Origin: Actinophytocola sp035634895 | GTDB taxonomy: Bacteria > Actinomycetota > Actinomycetes > Mycobacteriales > Pseudonocardiaceae | Length of the DNA stretch: 64,000 nucleotides | Direction: 5' to 3' | Assembly (NCBI RefSeq): GCF_035634895.1 | Contig: NZ_DASQCC010000173.1 | Coordinates: 1-64,000 of the forward strand | Shown: positions 16,090-25,327 of the stretch, piece by piece | Layout of the letters: each line of letters starts with the position of its first letter | Position numbering within the stretch: position 1 is the stretch's first letter | The notes under the pieces: generated by a model | Told to the model about the DNA's origin: nothing | The model's database searches: none | The model's input: only the letters and a program-made list of their open reading frames with translations | Position numbers and translations under genes: made by a program

Positions 16090-19000
16090 TCAGCCATCGT
16101 GGCTCGCTGACACCGGGGGCCCCGCGGGACGGGAAGCGGCGCGGCGCGGCTGACGCCTCGGCGGGGTCACCGGGGCGGGCACGGACGGCTCCTCCGTGGC
16201 CTCTTCGGCCGCGGTGTGCTCGGCCGCGGTGTCGGCTGGCGGGGAACCGAACGGTGTCCCTTCCACCGCAGGCTCCGCCGACGGCCTGGTGAGGCCGGTG
16301 GCGCCGAACGTGGCCGAACCGGACGTCGCCGAACCGGAGGTGGCCGAGCCCGACGGGGCCGAACCGGAGGTGGCCGAGCCGGACGGGGCCGAACCGGACG
16401 GGGCGGAGCCCGACGGGGCCGAACCGGAGGTGGCCGAATCCGACGTGGCAGAGCCGGACGGGGTCGCCGCCCAGGTGGAACTACCGGCCGAAGTCCCGTC
16501 GGTGGCGGTCCGCGTACCTGGCTCGGTTGTCGAACCAGCGGTCGAACCGGTCGGTGCCGCGTCGGCGTCGTTGGCCGAGGCGGTCGACGTCGCGTCGGAC
16601 TCGGTGGCCGCGGTCGGGCCGCTCACGGTGTGCCCGGTGGACTCGGCCGGCTCCGCCGTCGCGGCGGCGGGCTCGTAGGCCGGTGCCGCGCGACGAGAAC
16701 TGCCGTTCGTGGCGGCCTGTGAGTGCTCGTCCGGGCCGGACGCCGTCCCGGTGGGCTGGGCGGCCGGCAGGGGCTCAGCGTCCGGCGTGGGGGCCGCGAT
16801 GGGCTCCTGCGGGCCGGCGGGGGCGGTGTCGTCCGTCGCCTCGGCATAGCTCGTCGCCTCGGCGGAGTCCGTTGTCTCGGCGGAGTCCGTTGTCTCGACA
16901 GAGCCCGTTGCCTCGGTGGCGTGGGACGTGCCGTTCCGGGACGCGCCCCGGTGGGAGCGGTCGCGGGTGCGGTGACGGGTGTGGCCGCGCTCCCGGGACG
17001 CGCCGGTCGGCTCGGCGTCGGTGGCGTGTGCCGCCTCGGTGGGCTCGACGGGCTCGGTGGGCCGGGACGTGGCGACGTCCGGCTCGGGCGAGTCCTCGTC
17101 CGGCTTCGCGTCCACAGCCTTGGTCGTGGCCTTGGCGATGTCGCGGACGGCCTCCTTGGCCGCCAGGGCCGCCGCCTCCTTCGCCGCGTCCTTGTTGACC
17201 GGCTTTTCCTTGGGCTCCTCGTTGCGGCCCCTCGACCGGCGGGTGTTGCCGCCTCGGGCCGGCTCCGTGTGCCCGTTCGAGCCGTTCGGCTTGCTCATCG
17301 GCTCCGTCGACACCAGGACGCCTCGGCCCTTGCAGTGCTCGCACGTCGTGCCGAAGGCCTCCAGCAGCCCCGTGCCCACGCGCTTGCGGGTCATCTGCAC
17401 CAGGCCCAGCGATGTGACCTCCGCCACCTGGTGCCGGGTGCGGTCCCGGCCAAGGCACTCGGTCAGCCTGCGCAGCACCAGGTCCCGGTTGGACTCCAGG
17501 ACCATGTCGATGAAGTCGATGACGATGATGCCGCCGATGTCCCTCAGGCGCAGCTGGCGGACGATCTCCTCGGCCGACTCCAGGTTGTTCCTGGTCACCG
17601 TCTCTTCGAGGTTGCCGCCCGACCCGGTGAACTTGCCGGTGTTCACGTCGATGACCGTCATGGCCTCGGTGCGGTCGATCACCAGGTAGCCGCCCGACGG
17701 GAGCCAGACCTTCCGGTCCAGCGCCTTCAGCAGCTGCTCGTCGATGCGGTACTCGGCGAAGACGTCGCTGTTGCCCACGTGCTTGCGGAGGCGGTCCGCC
17801 AGCTCCGGAGCCACGTGCTGCACGTACGCGCCCACCGTCTCCCACGCGATGTCGCCCTGGATCACCAGGGCCGAGAAGTCCTCGGTGAACAGGTCGCGCA
17901 CGACCTTGACCAGCAGGTCCGGCTCCTCGTACACCAGGGACGGCGCGCCGACCTTGCGCGTGTTGTTCGTGCCCTCGGTCTTGTCCCTGATGACCTGCCA
18001 CTGCGCCTGCAGCCGCCGCACGTCGCGGGCCAGCTCCTCCTCGCTGATGCCCTCCGACGCGGTGCGGATGATCACGCCCGCGTCCTCGGGAACGACACGC
18101 TTGAGCACGTCCTTGAGGCGCCTGCGCTCGTTCTCGGGCAGCTTGCGGGAGATGCCCGTTGCCCCGCCGCCCGGCACGTACACCAGGAAACGGCCCGGCA
18201 GCGAGATCTGCGTGGTCAGCCGGGCGCCCTTGTGGCCGACCGGGTCCTTGGTGACCTGCACCAGCACGCTGTCGCCGGTGGACAGGGCCTGCTCGATCTT
18301 GCGGGCCTTGCCCTCGAGACCGGCGGCGTCCCAGTCCACCTCGCCCGCGTACAGGACCGCGTTGCGGCCACGGCCGATGTCGACGAACGCGGCCTCCATC
18401 GACGGCAGCACGTTCTGGACGCGGCCCAGGTACACGTTGCCGACCAGGGAACCGCTGCCGGCGGAGGTGACGAAGTGCTCCACGAGCACGCCGTCCTCGA
18501 GCACGCCGATCTGGATGCGGTCGCCGCGCTCACGGATGACCATGGCCCGGTCCACCGCCTCGCGGCGGGCCAGGAACTCGGCCTCGGACAGGATCGGCGC
18601 GCGGCGGCGACCGGCCTCACGGCCGTCCCGGCGACGCTGGCGCTTGGCCTCCAGCCGGGTCGAGCCGCGCACGCTGCGCACCTCGTCCCGCCCGTCGGAC
18701 TCGGGCTTCTCCTTGTCGTCCCGTGCCTCGCGCACGTGGACGACGGTGTTCGGCGGGTCGTCCTCGGTGGCGTTGCCGGGCGCCTCGTCGCTGTCGCCCC
18801 CGCGGCGGCGGCGCCTGCGACGACGGCGGCGGGACGCGGCGTCCTCGCCGTCGGCCGGCTCCTCCTCGGCCTCCTCCGGCTCGCTCTCGGCCTTGGCACG
18901 CCTGGCCGGCTTGTCCGGTTTCTCCGCTCGTTCCGGCCTCTCCGGCCGTTCGGACCTGTCGGGCTCGTCCTCGGCGGACTCGTCACCAGCGTCGTCCTGG

Positions 19001-19647
19001 CCGCCCTTGCCGCGGCCACGGCCACGGCGACCCCGGCGCCGACGCGGCCGGCCCTCGTCGAGGTCCTCGGCGAAGGCGTCCTCGGTCTCCTCCTCCTCCT
19101 CGACGACCTCCGGCTCCGCGACCGGCGCCGGTGCCGGCGCCTGACGCGGTGGGCGCGCCGGGGCCGCGGTGGGCTCCGGCGGGAGGAACAGCGGCGACGC
19201 GGACGCGAACACCGGCGTCGGCGGGGTAGCCCGCGTGGGGGATTCGGCGGCCTGGGCCGGGAGTGGCTCGCTGAAGCCCGGCGACGGCGCCTGCCGCGCG
19301 GCGGGCGACTGCCGGAACCCGGGTACCTGCACGCCGCCCGCGGGCTGCCGGGCACCGGCCGCCGGAGCGGGAGCGTCGGCGGACTCGGCCGCGGCGTTCG
19401 GGTCGGGCGCGGTCACGCCCAGGTGCTCGGCGACCCGGAGGGCCAGCTCACGGTCGATGCTCGACTGCACGCTGCGCCCGTCCGCGCCCAGCTCTGTGAC
19501 GGCGGCAAGCACCTCACGGCTGCTGCGGTCCAGCAACTTGGCAAGCGCGTGCACGCGAATGCGGGCCGGTAGCGCCGCCAGTGCGGCGGCGACGGGTGTG
19601 GTGGCGTCCCCGCCGGAGTTTCCGGCAGGGGTGGACGTATCCGACAT
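16090..19647 (-). CDS. rne: Ribonuclease E/G
   Basis: Endonuclease that initiates mRNA decay and processes rRNA. 1185 residues, longer than mycobacterial RNase E. Order: an N-terminal IF2_N-like helical module (RIRVHALAKLLDRSSREVL), a long acidic/basic low-complexity region with Arg blocks (residues about 70-330), the S1 domain and catalytic core (GNVYLGRVQNVLPSMEAAFVDIG, then VIDVNTGKFTG and VIDFIDMVLESNRD with the catalytic aspartates), the zinc-link CEHCKGRG, then a long disordered tail. ATG at 19647 with AAGGAG 4 bases upstream. A 28-codon leader ORF ends inside that ribosome binding site. Confidence 0.95.
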   Translation of the reverse strand: MSDTSTPAGNSGGDATTPVAAALAALPARIRVHALAKLLDRSSREVLAAVTELGADGRSVQSSIDRELALRVAEHLGVTAPDPNAAAESADAPAPAAGARQPAGGVQVPGFRQSPAARQAPSPGFSEPLPAQAAESPTRATPPTPVFASASPLFLPPEPTAAPARPPRQAPAPAPVAEPEVVEEEEETEDAFAEDLDEGRPRRRRGRRGRGRGKGGQDDAGDESAEDEPDRSERPERPERAEKPDKPARRAKAESEPEEAEEEPADGEDAASRRRRRRRRRRGGDSDEAPGNATEDDPPNTVVHVREARDDKEKPESDGRDEVRSVRGSTRLEAKRQRRRDGREAGRRRAPILSEAEFLARREAVDRAMVIRERGDRIQIGVLEDGVLVEHFVTSAGSGSLVGNVYLGRVQNVLPSMEAAFVDIGRGRNAVLYAGEVDWDAAGLEGKARKIEQALSTGDSVLVQVTKDPVGHKGARLTTQISLPGRFLVYVPGGGATGISRKLPENERRRLKDVLKRVVPEDAGVIIRTASEGISEEELARDVRRLQAQWQVIRDKTEGTNNTRKVGAPSLVYEEPDLLVKVVRDLFTEDFSALVIQGDIAWETVGAYVQHVAPELADRLRKHVGNSDVFAEYRIDEQLLKALDRKVWLPSGGYLVIDRTEAMTVIDVNTGKFTGSGGNLEETVTRNNLESAEEIVRQLRLRDIGGIIVIDFIDMVLESNRDLVLRRLTECLGRDRTRHQVAEVTSLGLVQMTRKRVGTGLLEAFGTTCEHCKGRGVLVSTEPMSKPNGSNGHTEPARGGNTRRSRGRNEEPKEKPVNKDAAKEAAALAAKEAVRDIAKATTKAVDAKPDEDSPEPDVATSRPTEPVEPTEAAHATDAEPTGASRERGHTRHRTRDRSHRGASRNGTSHATEATGSVETTDSAETTDSAEATSYAEATDDTAPAGPQEPIAAPTPDAEPLPAAQPTGTASGPDEHSQAATNGSSRRAAPAYEPAAATAEPAESTGHTVSGPTAATESDATSTASANDADAAPTGSTAGSTTEPGTRTATDGTSAGSSTWAATPSGSATSDSATSGSAPSGSAPSGSAPSGSATSGSAPSGSATSGSATSGSATFGATGLTRPSAEPAVEGTPFGSPPADTAAEHTAAEEATEEPSVPAPVTPPRRQPRRAASRPAGPPVSASHDG
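16302..16466 (-). repeat. 15-bp tandem repeat coding for (SAPSG/SATSG)n in RNase E
   Basis: About eleven 15-bp units encode repeats of SAPSG or SATSG in the C-terminal tail of RNase E. Unit length is a multiple of three, so copy number can change without breaking the frame. Such tails in RNase E normally carry RNA and partner binding sites; this one has no charge. Confidence 0.85.
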
Positions 19648-19656
19648 GTAGCTCCT

Positions 19657-19743
19657 TCACCCCCGGGCGCGTCCGTAGGGCCGGCGCAGTAGCACCGGCT
19701 CCTCCAGACGCGGCCACACGAGGGCCTCGTTGTCCAGCTCCAC
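19657..19743 (-). CDS. Possible 28-residue leader peptide upstream of rne
   Basis: GTG at 19743 preceded by GAAGGAG (4-base spacing), 28 codons, TGA at 19657-19659. The product would start VELDNEALVWPRLEEPVLL and end in an Arg-rich RRPYGRARG. The stop codon is immediately followed by AAGGAG, the rne ribosome binding site with the same 4-base spacing, so the short frame could couple to or control rne translation. Not a known family as far as I can tell; it could be chance in high-GC DNA. Confidence 0.45.
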   Translation of the reverse strand: MELDNEALVWPRLEEPVLLRRPYGRARG

Positions 19744-19872
19744 CGTGCTCCTTCGGTGAAGCGTGCTGTCCTTCTCCGTCGCCGTGGCGACGGCAATCCT
19801 CGCCTCTACGCCGTGTGTACCGGGCGCTAGCCCGGCGACCACGGCAGGTCAGTCATGACGTCGCGCCGGGCG

Positions 19873-20649
19873 TCACCCGGACGCCGAAGCCCGCGCGGCC
19901 CGATCCGGGGCCAGCGGGTCGAACAGACCTCCGCCGTCGTCGAGCCGTCCCTGGGCCATCCGGGTCGCCTTCGCGGGCACCGGCGGTTCGAGAGCGGCGA
20001 TGACGCGGAGCGCGCTCAGCACGTCGTCCGGTCGCACGGCAGGTGTCAGCTGTCGCACAACCACGACGAGTATCCCACACGGGTCGACAGGAGGTGTGGA
20101 AGGAGACTCGACCGGGTCGGTTTCGACCCACCCGGTGATGACCGCGGCCCGTGCGTCGATCGTGCGCATCCCGTTCTTGGTCAGCCGTTCCACCTCGATG
20201 ACCTCGGCGGCCATGAGCTGGGCGAACGCCGCACGAAGTGTGTCCGGCGACACGCCGGGCAGCTCCAGGCGCCACCTACTGGCCTCCATACGGTCCGCGA
20301 ACGCGCCCCCGTCGGCCGGGACGATCTCCAGCAGGTCGAGCCCGGGTGGCATCGCCGAGTCCAGTATCTGGACCAGCGTGTCGGGGTCCTGCTCCTCGAC
20401 GACCTGGATCTCCACGTACTCGGCCTCGCTCGCCACCCCGGTCGGCGCGGCGCCGATCCACGAGATCTTCGGGTGCGGGTTGAAGCCCTGGGAGTACGCC
20501 ATCGGCACCTTCGCCCGGCGCAGCGCGCGCTCGAACGCGCGTGCCACGTCCCGGTGTGAGGTGAACCGCAGCGGGCCGCGTTTGGCGTACCGGAGCCGTA
20601 GCCTCTGCACCGCCGCGGCGGAGGGGTTCGGGCGATCGTCGCTGGTCAG
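19873..20649 (-). CDS. TIGR03936-family radical-SAM-associated protein
   Basis: About 258 residues. The family signature is QRLRLRYAKRGPLRFTSHRD, then RAKVPMAYSQGFNPHPKIS. It normally lies next to, or is fused with, the TIGR03960 radical SAM enzyme, encoded here at 22441-24363 and separated by a protease gene. The molecular role is unknown. The start is uncertain: GAAGGAG sits 5 bases before a CTG at 20649; the next clear start is GTG at 20610, and a GTG at 20709 would add unlikely residues. I favour the CTG. Confidence 0.8.
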   Translation of the reverse strand: MTSDDRPNPSAAAVQRLRLRYAKRGPLRFTSHRDVARAFERALRRAKVPMAYSQGFNPHPKISWIGAAPTGVASEAEYVEIQVVEEQDPDTLVQILDSAMPPGLDLLEIVPADGGAFADRMEASRWRLELPGVSPDTLRAAFAQLMAAEVIEVERLTKNGMRTIDARAAVITGWVETDPVESPSTPPVDPCGILVVVVRQLTPAVRPDDVLSALRVIAALEPPVPAKATRMAQGRLDDGGGLFDPLAPDRAARASASG

Positions 20650-20678
20650 CGTTACTCCTTCTGGTGGAAGTGGGCTCT

Positions 20679-20697
20679 TCCGGTGGTGTACACCGGA
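20679..20697. promoter_or_regulatory. Inverted repeat between divergent genes
   Basis: TCCGGTG, GTGTA, CACCGGA: perfect 7-bp arms 30 bases upstream of the proposed TIGR03936 start and 132 bases upstream of the protease start. Possible operator; no regulator can be assigned. Confidence 0.35.
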
Positions 20698-20828
20698 CGT
20701 TGCTGGCACCGTACCCCCAGGTCCAATTCGGTCGGTGAGCTTGTCTGGGCAGCGGCTGCCTGACTACCGTCCGGACATTGGAGTGCCGGCGTCGGAGAAC
20801 CGGCCGCCCCAACAACTGGAGGTCACCC

Positions 20829-22295
20829 GTGCCTCTGCTGCGCCGTCTACCGGCGGCAGCGGTCAGTGCCGTGGTGCTCGCGACATCCCTGGTCACGGCC
20901 GGTGCGAACGCGAGCGCCGTGGTCGTGGACCCACCGAGCGACGCCTGCGCGCCCTCGAGCAACGCGGAGCTGCGTTACCTCGTCCTCTTCGCCCCGGGGA
21001 CGGCCGAGCCGGCCGCGACCTCCGAGGTGGGCTCCGCGTGTGGCGCGATGACCGTGTACTACCCGGAGATCGCGGTCGGGGTCGCCAACTCCGCCGACGC
21101 CGGGTTCGCGGCGCGGCTGGGCACGGACCGGGCGTTCAGCGCCCAGCGGGTGCTCAGGGACGCCGGCCGGAGCGGCGAGGCGACGGTCACGACCGACCCG
21201 GCGGAGGTCGACGACTCCGACCGGACGGCCGAGCAGTGGGACATGACCATGATCGGCGCGGACCGGGCGCGGCGGATCACGCCGGGTAGCGGGGACGTGC
21301 TGGTCGGGGTGCTCGACTCGGGTGTCGACCCCAACCACCCGGACCTGACGAACGCGCTGGACCGGTCGGCGTCCGCGGGATGCCTGTCCGGCAGGGCCGA
21401 CCCGTCGCCCGCGGCGTGGGAGCCGACGGCGTCGCCGCACGGGACGCACGTCGCCGGCACGATCGCGGCGGCGGACGACGGCCGCGGGATCACGGGCGTG
21501 GCGCCCGGGGTGCGGATCGCGTCGGTGAAGGTCGTGGACGATGCCGGGTTCATCCTCCCGGAGTACGCGGTGTGCGGGCTGATGTGGGCCACCGCCAACG
21601 GCATGCGGGTGACCAACAACAGCTACTTCGTCGACCCGTGGCTGATGACGTGCGACCGGGACAGCGAGCACGTGGTGTACGAGTCGGTGCGGCGCGCCGT
21701 CGACTACGCGACCTCGCACGGCGTGCTGACGGTCGCGGCGGCGACCAACGAGGGCGCGGACCTGGCCGACCCGAACGGCCGGGCGGCGGAGGACCCGTCG
21801 ACGTCGGGCCGGCGGACGCTGGACGCCAGCTGCAAGGTGCTGCCGGCGGGGCTGCGTGGGGTCGTCGCGGTGTCGGCTGTGGGCCGCAACGCGCTGAAGG
21901 CCAGTTACAGCTCCTACGGGCTGGGTGTCATCGACGTCACCGCCCCCGGCGGGGAGACCAAGCCGCAGGCCTACGACCCGTCCGGCGGCAAGCAGCAGGA
22001 CGACACCTGCGTGCTGTCCACGGTGCCGGGCGGCTACGAGAAGATGTGCGGCACGTCGATGGCCGCGCCGCACGTGACCGGGGTGGCGGCGCTGCTCGCG
22101 TCCGAGCACCCGGAGGCCACGCCGCAGACGCTCTCGAAGATGCTGACGGAGCAGGCGGACCCGCTGCCGTGCCCGGCCGACTACGACCTGGACGGAACCG
22201 GGGCGCAGGACGCCTACTGCACGGGCTATCAGCCGTACAACAGCTTCTACGGCCACGGCCTCACGGACGCCATGGCCGCCGTAGGCGCCCGCTGA
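20829..22295 (+). CDS. Secreted S8 (subtilisin-like) serine protease
   Basis: 488 residues. Signal peptide RRLPAAAVSAVVLATSLVTA with cleavage near AGANASA, then a prodomain, then the catalytic domain with the triad Asp163 (GVLDSGVD), His204 (HGTHVAGTIAA) and Ser410 (CGTSMAAPHVTG). GTG start at 20829 with CTGGAGG upstream. No C-terminal anchor or cell-wall signal, so it is probably released. It sits between two genes of the radical-SAM pair, on the opposite strand, and so is likely an insertion relative to other actinobacteria. Substrate unknown. Confidence 0.92.
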   Translation: MPLLRRLPAAAVSAVVLATSLVTAGANASAVVVDPPSDACAPSSNAELRYLVLFAPGTAEPAATSEVGSACGAMTVYYPEIAVGVANSADAGFAARLGTDRAFSAQRVLRDAGRSGEATVTTDPAEVDDSDRTAEQWDMTMIGADRARRITPGSGDVLVGVLDSGVDPNHPDLTNALDRSASAGCLSGRADPSPAAWEPTASPHGTHVAGTIAAADDGRGITGVAPGVRIASVKVVDDAGFILPEYAVCGLMWATANGMRVTNNSYFVDPWLMTCDRDSEHVVYESVRRAVDYATSHGVLTVAAATNEGADLADPNGRAAEDPSTSGRRTLDASCKVLPAGLRGVVAVSAVGRNALKASYSSYGLGVIDVTAPGGETKPQAYDPSGGKQQDDTCVLSTVPGGYEKMCGTSMAAPHVTGVAALLASEHPEATPQTLSKMLTEQADPLPCPADYDLDGTGAQDAYCTGYQPYNSFYGHGLTDAMAAVGAR

Positions 22296-22300
22296 CCCCC

Positions 22301-22436
22301 GCGAGTCCCGCGTTCACACAGCGCGAGTCCCGCGTTCAAACACCATGAGTTGCGGTTTCGTGCACACGTACCTGCACGAAACCGCAGTTCGGTGTGTGCG
22401 AAACCGTAGTTCGGTGTGTGTGAACGCGGGTCTCGC
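22301..22436. repeat. Nested palindromic array between convergent genes
   Basis: Two direct copies of GCGAGTCCCGCGTTCACACA (22301-22320, 22323-22342) are mirrored by TGTGTGAACGCGGGTCTCGC (22417-22436). Between them a perfect 14-bp hairpin pairs TGCGGTTTCGTGCA (22351-22364) with TGCACGAAACCGCA (22373-22386), and a diverged third copy (TGTGCGAAACCGTAG) follows. It fills the entire spacer between the protease stop and the TIGR03960-type stop. It can act as a bidirectional terminator, but the reiterated modules look like a mobile or genome-wide repeat. Confidence 0.75.
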
Positions 22437-22440
22437 GGGG

Positions 22441-24363
22441 TTAGACGGGGGTCAGGGGGAGGAGTTTTCGGCCGGTGGGGCCGATCTCGATGTCGGTGCC
22501 CATGGCCGGGCAGACGCCGCAGTCGAAGCACGGGGTCCAGCGGCAGTCGTCGAGTTCCTGTTCGGACAGGGCGTCCTGCCAGTCGTCCCACAGCCACTGC
22601 TTGTCCAGGCCCGAGTCGAGGTGGTCCCACGGGAGGATCTCGTCCTCGGCGCGTTCGCGGGTGGTGAACCAGGCCAGGCTCACGCCGAGCGGCTCCAGCT
22701 CGGCGGCCGCCGCGGCCGTCCAGCGCTCGTACGAGAAGTGCTCGCTCCAGCCGTCGAAGCGGCCGCCCTCGCGCCAGACGCGCTCGATGACCCGGCCGAC
22801 CCGGCGGTCACCGCGGGACAGGAGGCCTTCGATCAGGCTCGGTTTGCCGTCGTGGTAACGCATGCCGATGTTGCGGCCCAGGCCGCGGTCGGAGTTCACC
22901 GCGTCCCGCAGCTTGCGCAGCCGGCTGTCCACCGTGTCCGGGTCGCACTGGGCGGCCCACTGGAACGGCGTGTGCGGCTTGGGCACGAAGCCGCCGATCG
23001 AGATCGTGCAGCGGATGTCCTTGCGGCCACTGGCCTTCCGGCCCGCGCGGATGACCTCCTGCGCCATCGCCGCGATCTGCAGCACGTCGTCGTCGGTCTC
23101 GGTCGGCAGGCCGCACATGAAGTACAGCTTCACCTGGCGCCAGCCGTTGGCGTACGCGGCGCTCACCGTCCGGATCAGGTCCTCTTCGGACACCGTCTTG
23201 TTGATCACGCGGCGGATGCGCTCGCTGCCGCCCTCCGGGGCGAAGGTCAGGCCGGAACGCCTGCCGTTGCGGGACAGCTCGTTGGCCAGGTCGATGTTGA
23301 ACGCGTCGACGCGCGTCGACGGCAGTGACAGACCCGTGTTCGTGCCCTCGTACCGGTCCGCGAGGCCCTTGGTGATCTCCGCGATCTCCGAGTGGTCCGC
23401 ACTGGACAGTGACAGCAGGCCGACCTCCTCGAACCCGCTCGCCTCCAGTCCCCTGTGGACCATCGCGCCGATGCCCTCTATCGACCGCTCCCGCACCGGC
23501 CGGGTGATCATGCCGGCCTGGCAGAACCGGCAGCCCCGGGTGCAGCCGCGGAAGATCTCCACGCTCATCCGCTCGTGCACGCTCTCCGCCAGCGGCACCA
23601 GCGGCTTCTTCGGGTACGGCCAGGCGTCCAGGTCCATCGTGGTGCGCTTGGCCACCGTCACCGGGACGCGGTCGCGGTTGGGCACCACCGGGTTCAGCGA
23701 GCCGTCGGGCGAGAACCCCACGTCGTAGAACCTCGGGACGTACACGCCGCCGGTCTCCGCGAGGCGGGTCAGCAGCTCGTCCCGGCCACCGGGACGGCCC
23801 TCCTGCTTCCAGGCGCGGACCAGCGCGGTGATCTCCAGGACGGCCTCCTCGCCGTCCCCCAGCACGGCCGCGTCCACGAAGTCGGCGATCGGCTCCGGGT
23901 TGAACGCGGCGTGCCCGCCGGCGACCACGATCGGGTGGTCGGCGGTCCGGTCGGCCGCGTGCAGCGGGATGCCGGCCAGGTCGAGCGCGGTCAGCAGGTT
24001 CGTGTAGCCCAGCTCGGTCGAGAAGCTGACGCCCAGCAGGTCGAACGCGCCCACCGGCCGGTGCGCGTCCACGGTGAACTGTGGGACGCCGTGCTCACGC
24101 ATCAGCTTCTCGAGGTCGGGCCACACCGCGTAGGTGCGCTCGGCGAGCACGTCGGCCAGCTCGTTGAGCACCTCGTAGAGGATCATGACGCCCTGGTTGG
24201 GCAGGCCCACCTCGTAGGCGTCCGGGTACATCAGCGCCCAGCGCACCGTGGTGGCGTCCCAGTCCTTGACCGTGGAGTTCAGCTCTCCACCGACGTACTG
24301 GACCGGCTTGGACACCCTCGGCAGCAACGGCTCCAGCTCAGGAAAGACGGACTCAACGCTCAT
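22441..24363 (-). CDS. TIGR03960-family B12-binding-type radical SAM protein
   Basis: 640 residues. N-terminal B12-binding-like fold (residues about 1-230), then the radical SAM core with the 4Fe-4S motif CTRGCRFC, downstream PSTRVDAFN and FAPEGGSERIRRVINK, and a C-terminal cysteine cluster CFDCGVC. Partner of the TIGR03936-type protein at 19873-20649; the pair is often adjacent to rne and rplU in actinobacteria and clostridia. Substrate unknown. ATG at 24363. Confidence 0.9.
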   Translation of the reverse strand: MSVESVFPELEPLLPRVSKPVQYVGGELNSTVKDWDATTVRWALMYPDAYEVGLPNQGVMILYEVLNELADVLAERTYAVWPDLEKLMREHGVPQFTVDAHRPVGAFDLLGVSFSTELGYTNLLTALDLAGIPLHAADRTADHPIVVAGGHAAFNPEPIADFVDAAVLGDGEEAVLEITALVRAWKQEGRPGGRDELLTRLAETGGVYVPRFYDVGFSPDGSLNPVVPNRDRVPVTVAKRTTMDLDAWPYPKKPLVPLAESVHERMSVEIFRGCTRGCRFCQAGMITRPVRERSIEGIGAMVHRGLEASGFEEVGLLSLSSADHSEIAEITKGLADRYEGTNTGLSLPSTRVDAFNIDLANELSRNGRRSGLTFAPEGGSERIRRVINKTVSEEDLIRTVSAAYANGWRQVKLYFMCGLPTETDDDVLQIAAMAQEVIRAGRKASGRKDIRCTISIGGFVPKPHTPFQWAAQCDPDTVDSRLRKLRDAVNSDRGLGRNIGMRYHDGKPSLIEGLLSRGDRRVGRVIERVWREGGRFDGWSEHFSYERWTAAAAAELEPLGVSLAWFTTRERAEDEILPWDHLDSGLDKQWLWDDWQDALSEQELDDCRWTPCFDCGVCPAMGTDIEIGPTGRKLLPLTPV

Positions 24364-24523
24364 AGTGGGTCCAAGGGTAACCCTCGCCGGTCTTGCGGAC
24401 GTGATCCCCCGGGCGGGATAGTTGAGCCCTGAACCATTCCTGCTACGGCGCGGACCTCGGCATCACGATCACCGGCCCGCTGTTCCAGGCGCGACCTGGG
24501 TGCTGGCGCGATGTGGGCCGCGC

Positions 24524-25327
24524 TCATCTCAGCAGCAGGACCCCCAGCCGGCGGGTCGAGACCACCACACCGACCCCGGCCATCACCACGAAGTACGCGA
24601 CATGCCCCAGCAGTCCCAACCCGACCACCCCGGCGCACAGGTTCCGCATCAGCTCGATCGCGTGGTAGAGCGGCAGGCACCGGACCACCACGCGGACGGC
24701 GCCCGGGTAGACCGTCAGCGGGAAGAACGTCGTCGAGAACAGGAACATCGGCAGCAGTACGAGCTGGATGAGGTCGAAGTCCTGCCAGGACCGCATGTAG
24801 GTCGTGCACGCCATGCCGGCCGCGGCGAACGAGAACGCCACCAGCAGTGCCACGGGCAGCGCGAGGACCGCCCAGGCCGACGAGATCAGGCCCATGCCCA
24901 GCATCACCGTCAGGAAGCCGGCCGCGTACAGGCCGCCACGCAGCAGCGCCCACGCGATCTCGCCGACGGCGACGTCGACCGGACCGAGCGGGGTCGCCAG
25001 CATCGCGTCGTACAGCTTGGCGTACTTGAACTTGAAGAAGACGTTGAAGGTGGCGTCGTAGACCGCGCCGTTCATGGCGGACGCGGCCAGCAGCGCGGGT
25101 GCCAGGAACTGCACGAAGCTGACCGGTCCCGCCGGCCCGGCGACGTTTCCGACCAGCGTGCCGATCCCGATGCCGACGGCGAACAGGTAGAAGAGCGGCT
25201 CGCAGAAACCGGACACGACAGTGAGCCAGAGCCGGCGGTTCACCAGCAACGACCGTTCGACCAGCACGTGCGCGCGGCCCGCGTACAGGCCCGGCGGCAG
25301 CACCCGCAGCAGCACCCCGGTGCTCAC
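24524..25327 (-). CDS. ABC-2 type transporter permease (second)
   Basis: 267 residues with six hydrophobic segments, including YLFAVGIGIGTLVG and MLGMGLISSAWAVLALPVAL. The motif AKLYDAMLATPLGPVDVAVGE before the third segment is typical of ABC-2/DrrB-like permeases. GTG at 25327 overlaps the stop of the first permease (GTGA). Works with that permease and the ATPase at 27029-27952 to export an unknown, probably hydrophobic compound. Confidence 0.82.
   Translation of the reverse strand: MSTGVLLRVLPPGLYAGRAHVLVERSLLVNRRLWLTVVSGFCEPLFYLFAVGIGIGTLVGNVAGPAGPVSFVQFLAPALLAASAMNGAVYDATFNVFFKFKYAKLYDAMLATPLGPVDVAVGEIAWALLRGGLYAAGFLTVMLGMGLISSAWAVLALPVALLVAFSFAAAGMACTTYMRSWQDFDLIQLVLLPMFLFSTTFFPLTVYPGAVRVVVRCLPLYHAIELMRNLCAGVVGLGLLGHVAYFVVMAGVGVVVSTRRLGVLLLR

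Noticed and set aside
16723..19572. Long open frame antisense to rne (and a similar one antisense to comEC and comEA)
   Set aside because: Open only because of high GC; composition of the translation is artefactual and the opposite frame is an unambiguous gene.
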